Below are positions 23,686-35,500 of a stretch of 64,000 nt of DNA, one piece after another. Every line of letters starts with the position of its first letter. The stretch's first letter is position 1. Under the pieces are notes generated by a model, which worked only from the letters and a program-made list of their open reading frames with translations, was not told the DNA's origin and made no database searches. Source of the DNA: Telmatactis stephensoni (taxonomy: Eukaryota; Cnidaria; Anthozoa; Actiniaria; Isophelliidae); assembly GCA_029948255.1 (NCBI GenBank), contig JALIZF010001830.1, positions 620,001-684,000 on the forward strand. The letters run 5' to 3'. Both the position numbers and the translations under genes were made by a program.

Positions 23686-26600
23686 TCAAGTATACGATGT
23701 GGCATGGTCTGTATTCCAGTGTACTTCATCATAAGTATTTTCCAGTGTTTCCTTTAGCATTTCACTATGGGCTCTATCCCTCACTTCAGCAACAACTTTG
23801 CACTGAAAAACAACAATTAAAGTTTTAAAGCGATAATTGATTAGTTATTATAGAAGAAATCTGTGGAAACAACCAATTAGAAACAAAACTAGTGATTTAC
23901 ACAACCTATTTATGGCAAGTGGTACCCTTAAATTTTGGCAATCATGCAGTCTGATTATTTTGGGTATGCAGCACACCTATCAGACCAACAAATTGTTCTG
24001 TTCATATGGTGATAATTATGGGAGCCATATCAGAAATCATGGCCTCATGTGCCCAGAATTAGGGGTGTGGACTTCCATAAAGAGGTCTGTAAATCAGGCT
24101 TAAAATACCTGAACTTTAAAAGCACTGCTTTTGAGCCATGCCCGTTCATGAAACATGTCTCTAATACTGGAATAAAGAATAGCACGCATAAATGTCTTGT
24201 GGACTCAAAAGTTATAGTTACCATGGTAATTGACTTACTTCACTCCAGATACAGACAATAGCTTGAGTAATCTATTAATCCCTCCAGGTCTATCACTGAC
24301 AGTAACAACAAAGCGTACTAGCCTTCCATCTGTTGCTAGACCTCGGTCAATGCATCTACCGACAACCGCTGGGTCGATGTTACCACCGCATAAAGGTATA
24401 ACAACCCTGAAATCGAACACAACGGAATTGTCACGCAATTGTCACGCTATCGTAGAGATATCTAGTCCAGTCCCAGACTCTCTTTCTTGCCGCTCCAGGA
24501 CTCGCGGAGAAAGAGAGTCCAGTATAACTTGCATGCGCATGTGCAACATGAGCCAATCAATTGATTAATTAGTATTTTGCGAGCTTGCAATATGCAAATG
24601 TCAGTGTTTGGTAGTAGTGGTAGTGATGCGTATCGAAAAATTCACAAATACGTCTTTCACAACTGTCCATCCGTAAATGGCCTGTAACTGCTCAAACTTT
24701 GGTAAAAGATTATAGTTGGTTTTTCCAAGTGCGTAGCTCACTGAATCAACAAATGGCTTTCCGAAATGAGACTGATATCGTGTATACAAAACACTTTCTT
24801 CTTCAGCCATCTTGAATCATTAGATGACTTTAGGATTTGTAACCACGCGATCACCACATGAATGTGGGTGATCGCGTGGTCACTAAACTGACATGCGCAT
24901 GCAAGTTATACTGGACTCTCTTTCTCCGCGAGTCCTGGAGCGGCAAGAAAGAGAGTCTGGGACTGGACTAAGAGATATCGTGACTGACTTATTTTTAGTT
25001 TTAGTGTTCCTAGATTGTCGAAAACAAATTTGTAAATTTTTAAGAGTATAAAAAGTCTCAACAAAGTATAAAGCAGGGTACATGAAGTAATCCGGTAAGG
25101 TTTCCGAAAAATTATCGTTTATTTTATATTCGGGACCTCGAAAAAGAGAGATTTCATAATTTAGCCCGAACTCTTTAAAAATCCAAAGGGTAGAAAATAT
25201 ACCTGTTTCGAATAAAATCTTGAGCGATTTATTTCGAAATTGAAGCGTTATTCAGTAAAATATACAAATAAATATGCAAGTACAATGAACACGCATTAAA
25301 TACAGTATTTAGAACGTCGGTGACCGTAGTAGCCTTTATAGCTCAGCGGTTAGAGCACTGGTCTAGTAAACCAGGGGTCGGGAGTTCAATTCTCCCTAAA
25401 GGCTTGTGTTAATTTTTTATTTCCTTTTTCCACCTCGATTTTAATATTCATTGTCTTCTTTTTCAATTTCTTTGCTATTTATCCTTTTATAAGCTACATA
25501 AAACTTTTCTGGTTCTAGCATATTACCTTTTTCCTTTTAATTCTCGCAGCTGACCGGATAGCAGTGCTGCCAAGCCGGATGCTCCAGCTCCTTCAACGAC
25601 AATGTTTTCCATTTCCAACAAATAGAGTATAGCTAACGCTATGTAGTCCTCGCTAAAGGAAGCAAGTTAAAAAAATCAATTATTGTTTGCCAAAGGAAAA
25701 AAGCTTTCATGAATTGGGCTACCTGTGTCATGCGGCGAAGCTCGCGAGCAAGGAGTTACTCACGCGGGCTCGATGACTCGCACTCCGTTTTATGCGCGTC
25801 ACATACCTCACAATTACAACTTTATCAACTAAATCTTTGCAGTTAGCGAAAGCATTGCTCCCTACTTGAGGAACACACAGACCTGGAAAGAGGAAATTAA
25901 GTTCAGTCAATTATAAATACTAAGATTGTGCGCGTGAGTAGAGATTAACATGCTTATTTAATATAATTGCAGTGAATCAATGGACTTCTTACGGCTGTCC
26001 TTACTCGACTAGTGTTCATTTATGGAGTTTATGGAATTATGAAGCAGAGACCATTGAATACACCAGATTATTTGTACGTATACCTAGGCAGAAGTGGGTG
26101 ATTTTTCTCTTACCGTCAGCTAGTGTCTCTGAGTGATGGGCATCTACTCTCACAGGTTTGCCAGCATCCATGGCTGCCTTGAAACTGGGACACCGTTCAG
26201 ACTCTACTGCCTAAAACCAAACAAAAACAGGTTTGTAGAGTTGTTTGTTCTGTGGAATACAGAGAGGAGGGAATTTTTTCGTTGTATGGATGGATATATG
26301 GCCAAAGAAAAACTAGGAATATATTAAGGAAGGGAGGGAGGGTTGGAGGAAGGAAGGAAGGAAGGAGGAAACTGAAAGAAAGAATCAAGGAAAGAAGGGA
26401 GGAGGGTAGTGAAAGAGGGAGGGAAGAAAGAAAGGAGAAATGAAGGAAGGAAGGAAGGAAAGAAAGAAGGAACAGATGGATAGATAAAGAAGAAAAGCGC
26501 GCAGCCAATCGTACACAAAATACTGTGTATTAACTTACAATAACTTGGACATGTGGGTACACTGATTTGACAGCTTTAGCGATGCCCGCAAGCATCCCAC

Positions 26601-29417
26601 CGCCACCAACAGGGACAATCACTGCATCTAGTGGATAAATCTCCTTAATGATTTCAAGACCAATGGTTCCTTGTCCACTAAGAATATGGGGGTGGTCGTA
26701 TCTGCATTAGAAAACACAATGAAAACAAAAAGAACCCGGTTTAAATGAGAAACTGAACTGAAGATATCCTTCTCGTCGTTCATAAGAACTAAAGACATAC
26801 ATACCCATTGATGTAAGCTAAGCCTCTTTGACGTGCCATTTTAACGGCGCAATCTTTAGACTTAAAAACGATAGATAAAACGATAAATAATTTTAGTTAG
26901 TTTTTAATTATAAAACCATCTTAAAGATAAATCATAGAAAAATTAGGTGAATGACATGTTCTTAGCAGCTCATTCGTAGCCTAGCTATGTACCTGGCAGT
27001 AGGGGATATTGGGGAAACGGATTGGGGAAGGGGAAGGTTCCTCCCCCTTTCTCCCTCCCCTTTCCCATTATTGCCAGCTATCGCAGGCTATTATTCCGAA
27101 GTTAAGGTTCGAGTCGAATTATGGAACTGTTTTGGGGGAACACCATTTAGTCTTAAGTTGCTATAAATTAGCTTGTAAACAATTGTAAACATATTGAATC
27201 GAGATATTTTTCTTTGTTTTGCGTATATCTCCCTCACTAGTTTGTTACGTTACACTGCAGTATCATCTTTAAACAGCTAGTCTAGAGTCAGCATGATTTG
27301 CATGCAGGGATCCCATTCCTTGCTTTGCAGACTACTGATGATAGCTCGGCCTACGGCCTCACGTGGGCTACTGACCCGTAGTCCTCTTATTGTTAAATAG
27401 CTATAGCCCATTACCTCTTGTAGATTGTGTCCTTTGAGTAGTACATTAGCTCCATATTCTCTGCACATGGTCTGTTTAACAATTGGTGCATTTTCAGGCA
27501 TTACCACAGTGACGGGGATCTTTAAGGCGTTGCCATGGTAAGCTAATGCTTGGGCGTGGTTTCCCGCTGATGCTGCTATTACACCAATCGCTTTCTGCTT
27601 CTGTTACAAATACAAACTGAAATTATAAAACTTAATTGGGCTATATTGGTCGTGGACTGGCGGATGCATGGTGTATACAGACGTTCAGTCGGCGACGAAT
27701 TGGCGCACTGGAATGAATGGTTCTTTAAAATAGTATCTTCAAAATGTAAACCGTATGCGAACTAAGAATGACTTCAAATTATTTTTTCCTCGACACTGAC
27801 CATTAAGTGCGCAGGCTCATTGGGTGAAATTGAAAGAGTCAAAAATACGTTTGTAAATCTGTAAATGTATGTTACTTGCCTCTTGTACAAGGCAAGACTA
27901 AATTATTATTGTATAAATAATATATTATAGTATAAATGATTGATAATCAGATATCATACACCTGACGAAATTCAAGAAGCTCATTGGCTGTCAGTGATCA
28001 TGTGATACACCTTATATGGAAGTAAGGTGCGTATTTCCTTAAAAGCAACAGCTATACCTTAATGTACATCATTCTTACCTCAGACAGCAGCAAAAGGGTG
28101 TTCAGAGCCCCTCTCTCCTTGAAACTAAGACAAAGCAAAAAAATTGATAAGCATTTTAATGCTTAAAAGAGATAAAATGTTTCGCAGGAAAACTTGTAAG
28201 GATTTAGCAAAAATTTACCTTCCAGTTGGGTGAAGATATTCTTTCTTGAAAAATAGTTCTATGTCATCAACCTCGGAGTTAGAGATGTTTGCTCTCTATG
28301 TGAAAACAAAGTGGCTTAATTTGATAAACTATTATATATGCAGAAAGGTCAAGGGGCGCCCGAAGCCCCTTCCAGGTTCTAGGGATGGTATTATCTCCCT
28401 AGCTAAACAAGTTTAAGGGAAGTCCAAACAAGGATTAAAGAATTCAACGTTGGTTGAGCTATAATCCACTCGCTTGTAATTAAGATCCAGACACATGGTG
28501 CAACGTTTCTCACAATTTGTCCTGCAACATTGTGCGCAACATTTGCAGGTTTAGAGTCGCACTCTACTTGTACGAGTTTCTGTAACGTTGTGCGCAACGT
28601 TAACTGGGGGTAAACACGCGCGCGGTGCAACTATGTTGCGGGCAATGTTACAGAAAAAGTCACATCGTGTGCCTGTTGTCAACCTTGCTTCTTCGATTAT
28701 TCATGCAGTTTTACAAGAGTTCAAGGAAACCATCTTGAATGTCAAGGCAACAGAAAACTGTACTCGAAGAAGTATCACTTGAAAGGTATTTTTTGTTATT
28801 TTTTGTGAATTTGGATCCGTGAGTATGTCGGCATCCTGAGAAACCGCCACGCAAGGCACTTAGCTCAGACGATTTCTTTCGATTTTTTGCGAGGCCAAAA
28901 ATAGAGCAGGTAAAAGAGCACACGGTAAGAAAAGTGCCTCGCGTGGCAGTTTCCTCACACAGTTTCTCAACGTGTGCGTCGGGCTTAAGGCATAGTTCGT
29001 GCGCCGTTCTCAACTCAAAATCCAGAAAAAGCCATATTACTAGTCTGGCTTTCGTGTGCTGAATGCCTAGCCATGCCAATTTAATGAGCCAACTTTTCTT
29101 AGCTTGCATGTATTTCATTGCAACCAAATTTTGAACGTCATAAGGCTGGTGCGGCGGATCTGTGCGGCGATTGAAGTTGACTTACTTGTCTAAATTGAAC
29201 CTATGTTTATTCATACCTCGCATGGTGTCTTTGACACTCCTTTACGAATACGAATCGCTGCGCCAGAAATATCTTGAAAGTTGATGATGATAGGTTTTTC
29301 TCCTTTGGTTCCAAACTGTTGTAGCTTTAGTCTCAAATCATCAGAAAGAGCAACACTATGACGTGGATCTGCAAAAGGATTATCGGCGCTGACTGATTTC
29401 TTTCGAAATTTTTCCAT
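23686..29417 (-). CDS. PLP-dependent L-threonine/L-serine ammonia-lyase (TdcB/IlvA-type) with C-terminal ACT domain, canonical copy
   Basis: Twelve exons, right to left: 29217-29417, 28219-28295, 28079-28124, 27415-27600, 26805-26860, 26539-26701, 26114-26210, 25807-25882, 25527-25652, 24239-24406, 24109-24166, 23686-23802. Every join is in frame; 456 aa. Fold-type II PLP motifs are intact: GSFKERGA with Schiff-base Lys95, ASAGNHAQ (Asn122), SGQGT (197-201), VGGGGM (220-225), and LCGGNID near the C-terminal end of the catalytic domain. An ACT domain follows (VRFVVTVSDRPG to the end). The family deaminates threonine or serine to 2-oxobutyrate or pyruvate plus ammonia, or in some animals racemises serine or aspartate; sequence alone cannot choose. 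ACT domains often bind amino-acid effectors. No mitochondrial or secretory signal is obvious, so it is probably cytosolic. It shares a 127-bp promoter with the divergent paralogue. Introns hold a tRNA gene, a (GGAA)n run and a transposon. Confidence 0.93.
23870..24085. repeat. dispersed repeat related to 4141-4460
   Basis: Shares CACAACCTATTTATGGCA, GATTATTTTGGGTA, ACACCTATCAGACCAACAAATT and CCCAGAATTAGGGGTGT-like blocks with the tandem repeat in lipase intron 4. It lies in the last dehydratase intron, ending just past exon 11. Confidence 0.65.
24463..24970 (-). mobile_element. MULE-like transposon with possible RecQ-helicase remnant, second family
   Basis: 508-bp element with about 85-bp terminal inverted repeats beginning TAGTCCAGTCCCAGACTCTC and an exact 9-bp target duplication AGAGATATC (24454-24462, 24971-24979). 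The - strand at 24601-24810 encodes about 70 aa starting MAEEESVLYTRYQSHFG. Its FEQLQAIYGW and KDVFV pieces resemble the segment just before the Walker A of RecQ-like helicases, but no Walker A follows. The inverted repeats differ from the 6413 and 50754 elements. It lies in an intron of the - strand dehydratase. Confidence 0.82.
25332..25404 (+). tRNA. tRNA-Thr (anticodon AGT)
   Basis: A 73-nt cloverleaf with every arm paired: acceptor GCCTTTA/TAAAGGC, D-arm GCTC/GAGC with loop AGCGGTTA, anticodon arm CTGGT/ACCAG with loop CTAGTAA (anticodon AGT), 5-nt variable region, and T-arm GGGAG/CTCCC with loop TTCAATT. A T-run (25413-25418) a few bases downstream fits Pol III termination. No intron. 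It is antisense inside an intron of the threonine dehydratase gene. Confidence 0.95.
26333..26476. repeat. (GGAA)n-type microsatellite
   Basis: Purine-rich imperfect GGAA/GAAA run in a dehydratase intron, pyrimidine-rich on the transcribed sense strand. Confidence 0.92.
28837..28965. mobile_element. small fold-back element
   Basis: GAGAAACCGCCACGCAAGGC on the left pairs with GCCTCGCGTGGCAGTTTCCTC on the right. First intron of the - strand dehydratase. Confidence 0.55.
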
Positions 29418-29544
29418 TTTTTTGAGATCAAAAAGTTTGAATTGAATTGTAAAAATACTTGTGACGTCATAAATGAGACGACGTCATATCGAGACAAAGC
29501 GCGCGCTTGCGCACAGCATTCTAGAGCGCAAGTATTTCGTCACA
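29418..29544. promoter_or_regulatory. bidirectional promoter of the dehydratase pair with CRE-like sites
   Basis: Only 127 bp separate the two start codons. The gap contains a perfect TGACGTCA (29462-29469) and CGACGTCA (29479-29486, 7/8 match), 17 bp apart. CREB/ATF factors bind TGACGTCA. Part of the interval must be 5' UTR of one or both genes. An upstream ATG at 29473 is in frame with the + gene and would add 24 residues. Confidence 0.6.
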
Positions 29545-32500
29545 ATGGATTGGAAAAATTTCAATCAAGATGGGAAACAATTACTTAAAGCTATAACTAT
29601 GGAATCCTCCGCTGAGGATGTTAATTATGAGAGCACTTCTCAAGACCAAAGTAAGTTTTTGTATTGATTTTTCTTTTTCTTTTGCTCTTTCGGCCAAACT
29701 GAAATCACTGAACATTTTAGGTGCGCCCATCGTGGACAATTCGAAACAGTCAAGCAAGGATGAAACAGACGAGAGCGATGATAGCAAAGACAATGACAAA
29801 CAGCAACCGGGTAAAAATTAATTAATTAATGAAGTTTTATAACTGAATCGTCAAAGCTCCTGACCCCATATCATTCTCAAACTCCCAGAAAATATTTCCT
29901 CAAATTCCTTGGTAACGGTTAAACCTAACTTTTCCTCTGTATTTAGTATTTGTAGAATCTCCGAATCAAGATGAAACTCTGCATCAACAGATGACTAGCA
30001 AAGAGGCAATTGAGCCTGAAAAATCACCTATGAAAGGTTTGGAATTTGATCACTGAAAAAATTTCCACCATTTCTTTCTGCCCTCGATGAATATCTTTCT
30101 ATCTAATAGCTTTGTTCAGGGCCGCATGCGCATGTGAATTTCGACGTTAGGTTCGCGCAAAACGAAGCTATCAGACTTTGACGGGCCACAAATTTAATTA
30201 TAACGCAATAATATTCTAGCGCGAACAAGACCAGATCTCTAAACTTCTCGTCCATTGAAAAGATTTAAAATATTGAAACTCAAAGAACGAAGAATGCTTT
30301 GTCATAGCCCATCGAGGGTCCAGCAGTGGTCCTTCATGAGAAAGAGGGCTATTTCAGGTTTCAACAGATTGGGTACAGTTGGTCACATGCCGATGAACTC
30401 TCGTTTAGTCCGTCTATATGCGTAATAGCGACATGAATCGTGTTCTGGACCCCAATGGTCTTCTGGTTTTGAAAAGACGCTAGTGATTGGCTAAATAGTA
30501 AAGGTCATTCTAACGCTGTTTCTGATTAGATATTCTTTCGCGTCCAAATTAAATGACGTGTTAACTGTTTCTATGGAAATACCCAATGGCAAGCAGCGTT
30601 ATTTTAGCCAGTCACAAACTACCTTTAATTTTAAAATCAGAAAGAAGTTCACTGTTACGCAGACGGCCGACTAAACAAGCGTTTTTTTCTGACGCAAGGT
30701 ACAGTGAGGTTGGGTGATTTTTTGATATTCTGTGTATAACATTTTTGTCGTAAAATGTCAGTCAAAACTGTATTGTAATAGTTAATGTTGAGATGTTTTT
30801 AGTTCAGTTCTGATGATTTGATTGCTTTTTTCCTGTAAATTTTAGATGATTTTACGGATGAATTTTCTAAACAGTCAGACAACAAAGAGATAGACAGGAT
30901 AGACAGTATCGTTACAAAGACTGGAAAGAAATCTAAAGGCGGCTTTTCATTTTTTGGACGACGAAGGAAAAATAAAAGTAAAACAAATGATACAAACCAA
31001 ACTAAAGTAAATAAGGAGACAAAACCCCGTATAAGGCGACTAATGACGTATGTACCCGACACAAGTGTGAATCAATACGTTACACTGACTGATGTTATGA
31101 CAGCCGCTTATAGAATAAGAGATGAAATACGTGTTACTCCTTGTGACGTAAGTTTAAATAATCAATGCTGCTACAATGCACCAATTCGTTCTTAGATTGA
31201 GACGTATTGCCTCTTAATGATTTTTCAGGTTGTTCAGTTGTTAATTTTTTCTTCCTTCCTTCCTTCCTTCCTTCCTTCTTTCCTTCCCTCATTCCTTCCT
31301 TACTCCCTTCCCTCCTTACTCCCTTCCTTCCTTCTTGCCTTTTCTCTTCCTTCCTCCTTCCCCTTAACTTCTCCAATTCCTTCCTGCTTTCTCCTTTACT
31401 TCTTTCGTTTCTTCCTTCAATTCCTTTCTTCCTCGCTAGCTAGCTAATTTCTTTTGTTACTTTTTACTTTTATTATATATAAACAGAAATCCAAACGCAT
31501 CTCAGAAATAAGTGACTACGACGTATACTTCAAACGGGAATATTTACAAGCTTGTGGAGGGTAAACAAATTAATTTCACGTACTATGAGTGCTCTGCCAT
31601 TCCTTTATCTTTTCTATTAGGAAACGTTTAATATGAGATCTTAATAACTGGTGAACATTAATGTATTTTTAGGTATAAAACTCGTGGAGCTATAAATGCT
31701 TTAATGACACTATCACAGGTACATTATATAAACAACCAGTTCATTAGTCATTAATCAATCAGTTCATTAGCCAAGTGTGTGCAGGAAATAGTCGCAGGGA
31801 GGCAAAGCGGACCCTCTTCATAAAATAGTAAAATACATCCTCGAGAACCCAGCTTCTGTTTGAACTTGTTCATGAAGTAACGTTTTCTCTCGTTTCTGAT
31901 TGGTCAACCTGATCAGGTCAACCAATCAGCATCTAGTATGTATAACAAAATTATATTACAATAACCGATAAAATGACGTAAGAATGAATTATGATTTCCA
32001 GAACAAACTCTACAAACTATAAGGAACGTTCCCAGGGGTAGTTTTTCTGGTAGCGAGAAACGAGTGACAGAATCATACACCTGGGTTGCCGAGGATGTCT
32101 CAGAGAGACATACTTTTCCGTCCAAACTTTTAATCCATCCCTTTCTTTACATCCAAACAGAAACATAAAGATCGCGGGGTACTAGGTACATCGGCTAGTA
32201 GCCATGGCGTTGCCCTTGCCATCTATTGTAAGAAGTATGGCGTCCCTGCTACAATCCTTATACCTGAAAACGTTCATCCAAGAAAAATGTACCTTTTCGA
32301 TAAAAATGGCGCAAAGACTCACTTTGCTGGAAGAAACGACTGTGAGGTTAGTGCAACGTACTTAAACGTCTGTAGACTTGATGGCATATCCGGGTTCTCC
32401 ACCAATTTGTTATGCGTACCGTAAGGGAACGACAAAGATACGGACGTGCCTTTTATTTTAAGTTTGAAGGGCGTGGCATAACAAATGTCCATTGTATGCC

Positions 32501-35500
32501 CTTTCACCGCCCCTTCCCCTCCCCCTCCCATCATCATCACTTCACTGTGTCTCAAAGATATATCATCCCGGATAATCGCATCACATCACATTTTTTATTC
32601 CCTTGACTAATTCAATCCCTATCACTTTTCATTTATTCTTTTGTTTTCTAGGTCATGGAGCATGTTATCAAAACTAAAGTTGAAACCGGATTAAAATATA
32701 TTGACGAGTAAGTTACTGAGAGAATATATATATATCTGCGCTTGAATTTTTGATACATCATCTTTATCTGAAAAATATATATTGCTGTCGATCTTGGGGT
32801 GGAAACGTTAGTAAGTTATCTCTCTTTTTATACGATGTTACAAATTTATATTCATCCTTTGGTCTTTGATTTTGCACCACAGGAACGAGAATCCATACGT
32901 TGTAAGTGGCATTGGAACTCTTTTACTAGAAATTGTCGACCAAGTTGACAGCATTGATGCCATTATTGTGCCTATTGGAGGAGGGAGCCTTTTGGCTGCT
33001 ACGTGTGTCGTTATCAAATCACTTTATCCAAAAATTCAAATCATTGTAAGTAATCATTGCTTTTCGCTCATCAGGTCTCTCGTTATCAAATCGCTCGTAT
33101 TTTTCCCGCCACTCATGTACAGCTTGATGCGCGCGTGCGCGTTTGTGAACGTGCATTTACCAATCAGAGCGCGCGTAAGATTCATTGATGTCACCTATGC
33201 GTGTGTACTGTAATCACACACGGCTCTCGACCAATCAGAGCGCACCAAATATACTAAATTATTATATAAATGATCATTCTTGCAGGGTGTTGAAAGCGAG
33301 AGTTGCCCTAGTTTTAACGCCGCACTTCAGGCTGGTCATCCAGTGACGATTAAGACTGTCAAAGGAGCCACTCTGGCTGATGGTAAGCTTGTCGTTATTT
33401 CTCTGTCGTTCCTAGAACGTGCGCTTAGAGGGATAGCTTCTCTATTTCGATTTCGTTTTGATTCGCTACAATATAATGCCAGTATATGTCGTTGTATGAT
33501 TAAAAAATTCTACTAAACATATCATATTATGCGCCAATGAGAAACAAGAATGCTTCAGTTCGTATTAGAAATGTATGCAGTTTGCACATGTATTAATACC
33601 AGTGAGCAATACTCTTGCTTACTGACGCATTTTTGCAGTATAAATAAAGCTATTATTATTATTATCGTTATTATTATTACAGTCGTAGTCTTCTCAATGT
33701 AAGACGCTCTAGCGATCTGTGTTTGACGCCTCACCTGTGTCACTTTTCAACTTCCAGCCGGGAAAGAAGAAGGCGTGGGGTGGACGCACCTGTTTGTTTT
33801 AGAGTCCCATGTTAACCTTGAGCCTTAACGTTTTACTCATTAGATCGTTATTACGTTATTGCCTATTTAGGGGGTGTGCCTAGGCACTTTAACTCTCCCT
33901 ACTGCCAAGCGGCTTCATTTCTATTTCACCTGTGCATATCGCAATGTCGCACTTGATAGTTCACTTCTTGTTAGAGCACTGGGCATGTACCCATTGTTGT
34001 TGTGTTCGGGTCCCACCAAGTCGGGGATTTTTTTCCTCTGACTCTTGTAGGGCGTTCACTCCTGCACTTCAAGTTTTCCTATTTCTCTTTCACTGTTAAA
34101 AGAATAGCCATACTTAACAGAATTCATTTCTTTCTCTAAAGGTTTATCTTCACAAAAAATCGGACGGCTTCCCTTTGACCTGGCAATAAACAGTGTGGAT
34201 AAAGTTGTTTCAGTCAGGTATACGAAAAAAAAAGAAAAAAAAAGTTACTATTTTGTTAATGTTATGTACAAGGTACTTCTCGTATATCAAGGTAAATTGT
34301 TATCCTAAGAGCCTGAGCGTTCATATAAATGAAGAGCAGAACTAGCACTCGGGCTATAAACTCAACTTTTTCTTTCCCTTGGGGACACTTAAAGCGAAGG
34401 AGTTATTCAAGGGTCTCTAAATCAGTTAACTTTATGATTTGTTAATCAACAGCGAAGACCAGATTGCCAGGGCTGTGCTGAGATTACTAGAAAAAGAGAA
34501 GGCTGTCGTAGAGGGGTTTGGAGCTGCGGGTCTGGCGGCGCTGATGAGTAACTGTCTACCTGAACTCAAGGGAAAGCGGTACTATACTATAAAGATACTT
34601 ATTAGCCAATACGTTTTACGCGCAATAGTTCAGTTTCGATCCATTTACTAGAGTCCGCTGAGCTTCTTGACAAAAGGAGCATTTATGGAGGGTTAGCCTC
34701 CTTTTCAAGAAAGACCCATGGGATTTAAATCGATTTCTGTATTGTTCTTAGGCGGTGTTTACATGGCACTAGGATCATCCTAGCAGGCGAACCATCCTAC
34801 CTGGTACTGCATTCTGTTTACATGGAAATTTGTGTCTTCACTTCGGGTACTAGGATCATCCTACTAAACAGAATGCAGCAAATGTATAGCAGGTAGGATG
34901 ATTCGCCCGCTAGGATGATCCTAGTGCCATGTAAACACCCCCTTAGTCAAAATGTTTTGCTTTTCTCGCTGGTATATATTTTCGAATAATTTACCTTGAC
35001 TCGAGGCTAGCCCTGCACAAGTGCGTCTGTTGTCTAATCGTACAGCAGTATGAACAGACTCGAAAAAGTTCTTTTATTGGAATACGTAAGTCAGAGGAAA
35101 GTGAAAAATGACTATCAGTGCGGGTCAACATACACCTTAGCTTGCGTCATAACAGAGTTCGAAGTTTTGTAGAGAAGGGATGTATGAAGGGATGCTAATA
35201 GCGAGCTTAAGCACCAGGAACGTAAAGCACCACAAACGCAGGAGAGATCGATGCGCGCGCCATCGGTTGCGACGGCGGATCTATTAGAGATCTACATTGT
35301 ATCCCGTGGCAACCGATGGCGCGCGCACCTCTCGTACGTTTGTGGTGTTCTACCGGTTCTTGGTGCTTAAGCTCGCTAATATTAAAAAAGAGAGTCTTAT
35401 AGTTCAGGCGCGCACTGCATTTTCCAATTGCCGCTCTCATTTCATGCTGGAGTCAAAGCCATATTCGGCTGGCTCTAAGTGCAGAACGCCTTGGCTACTC

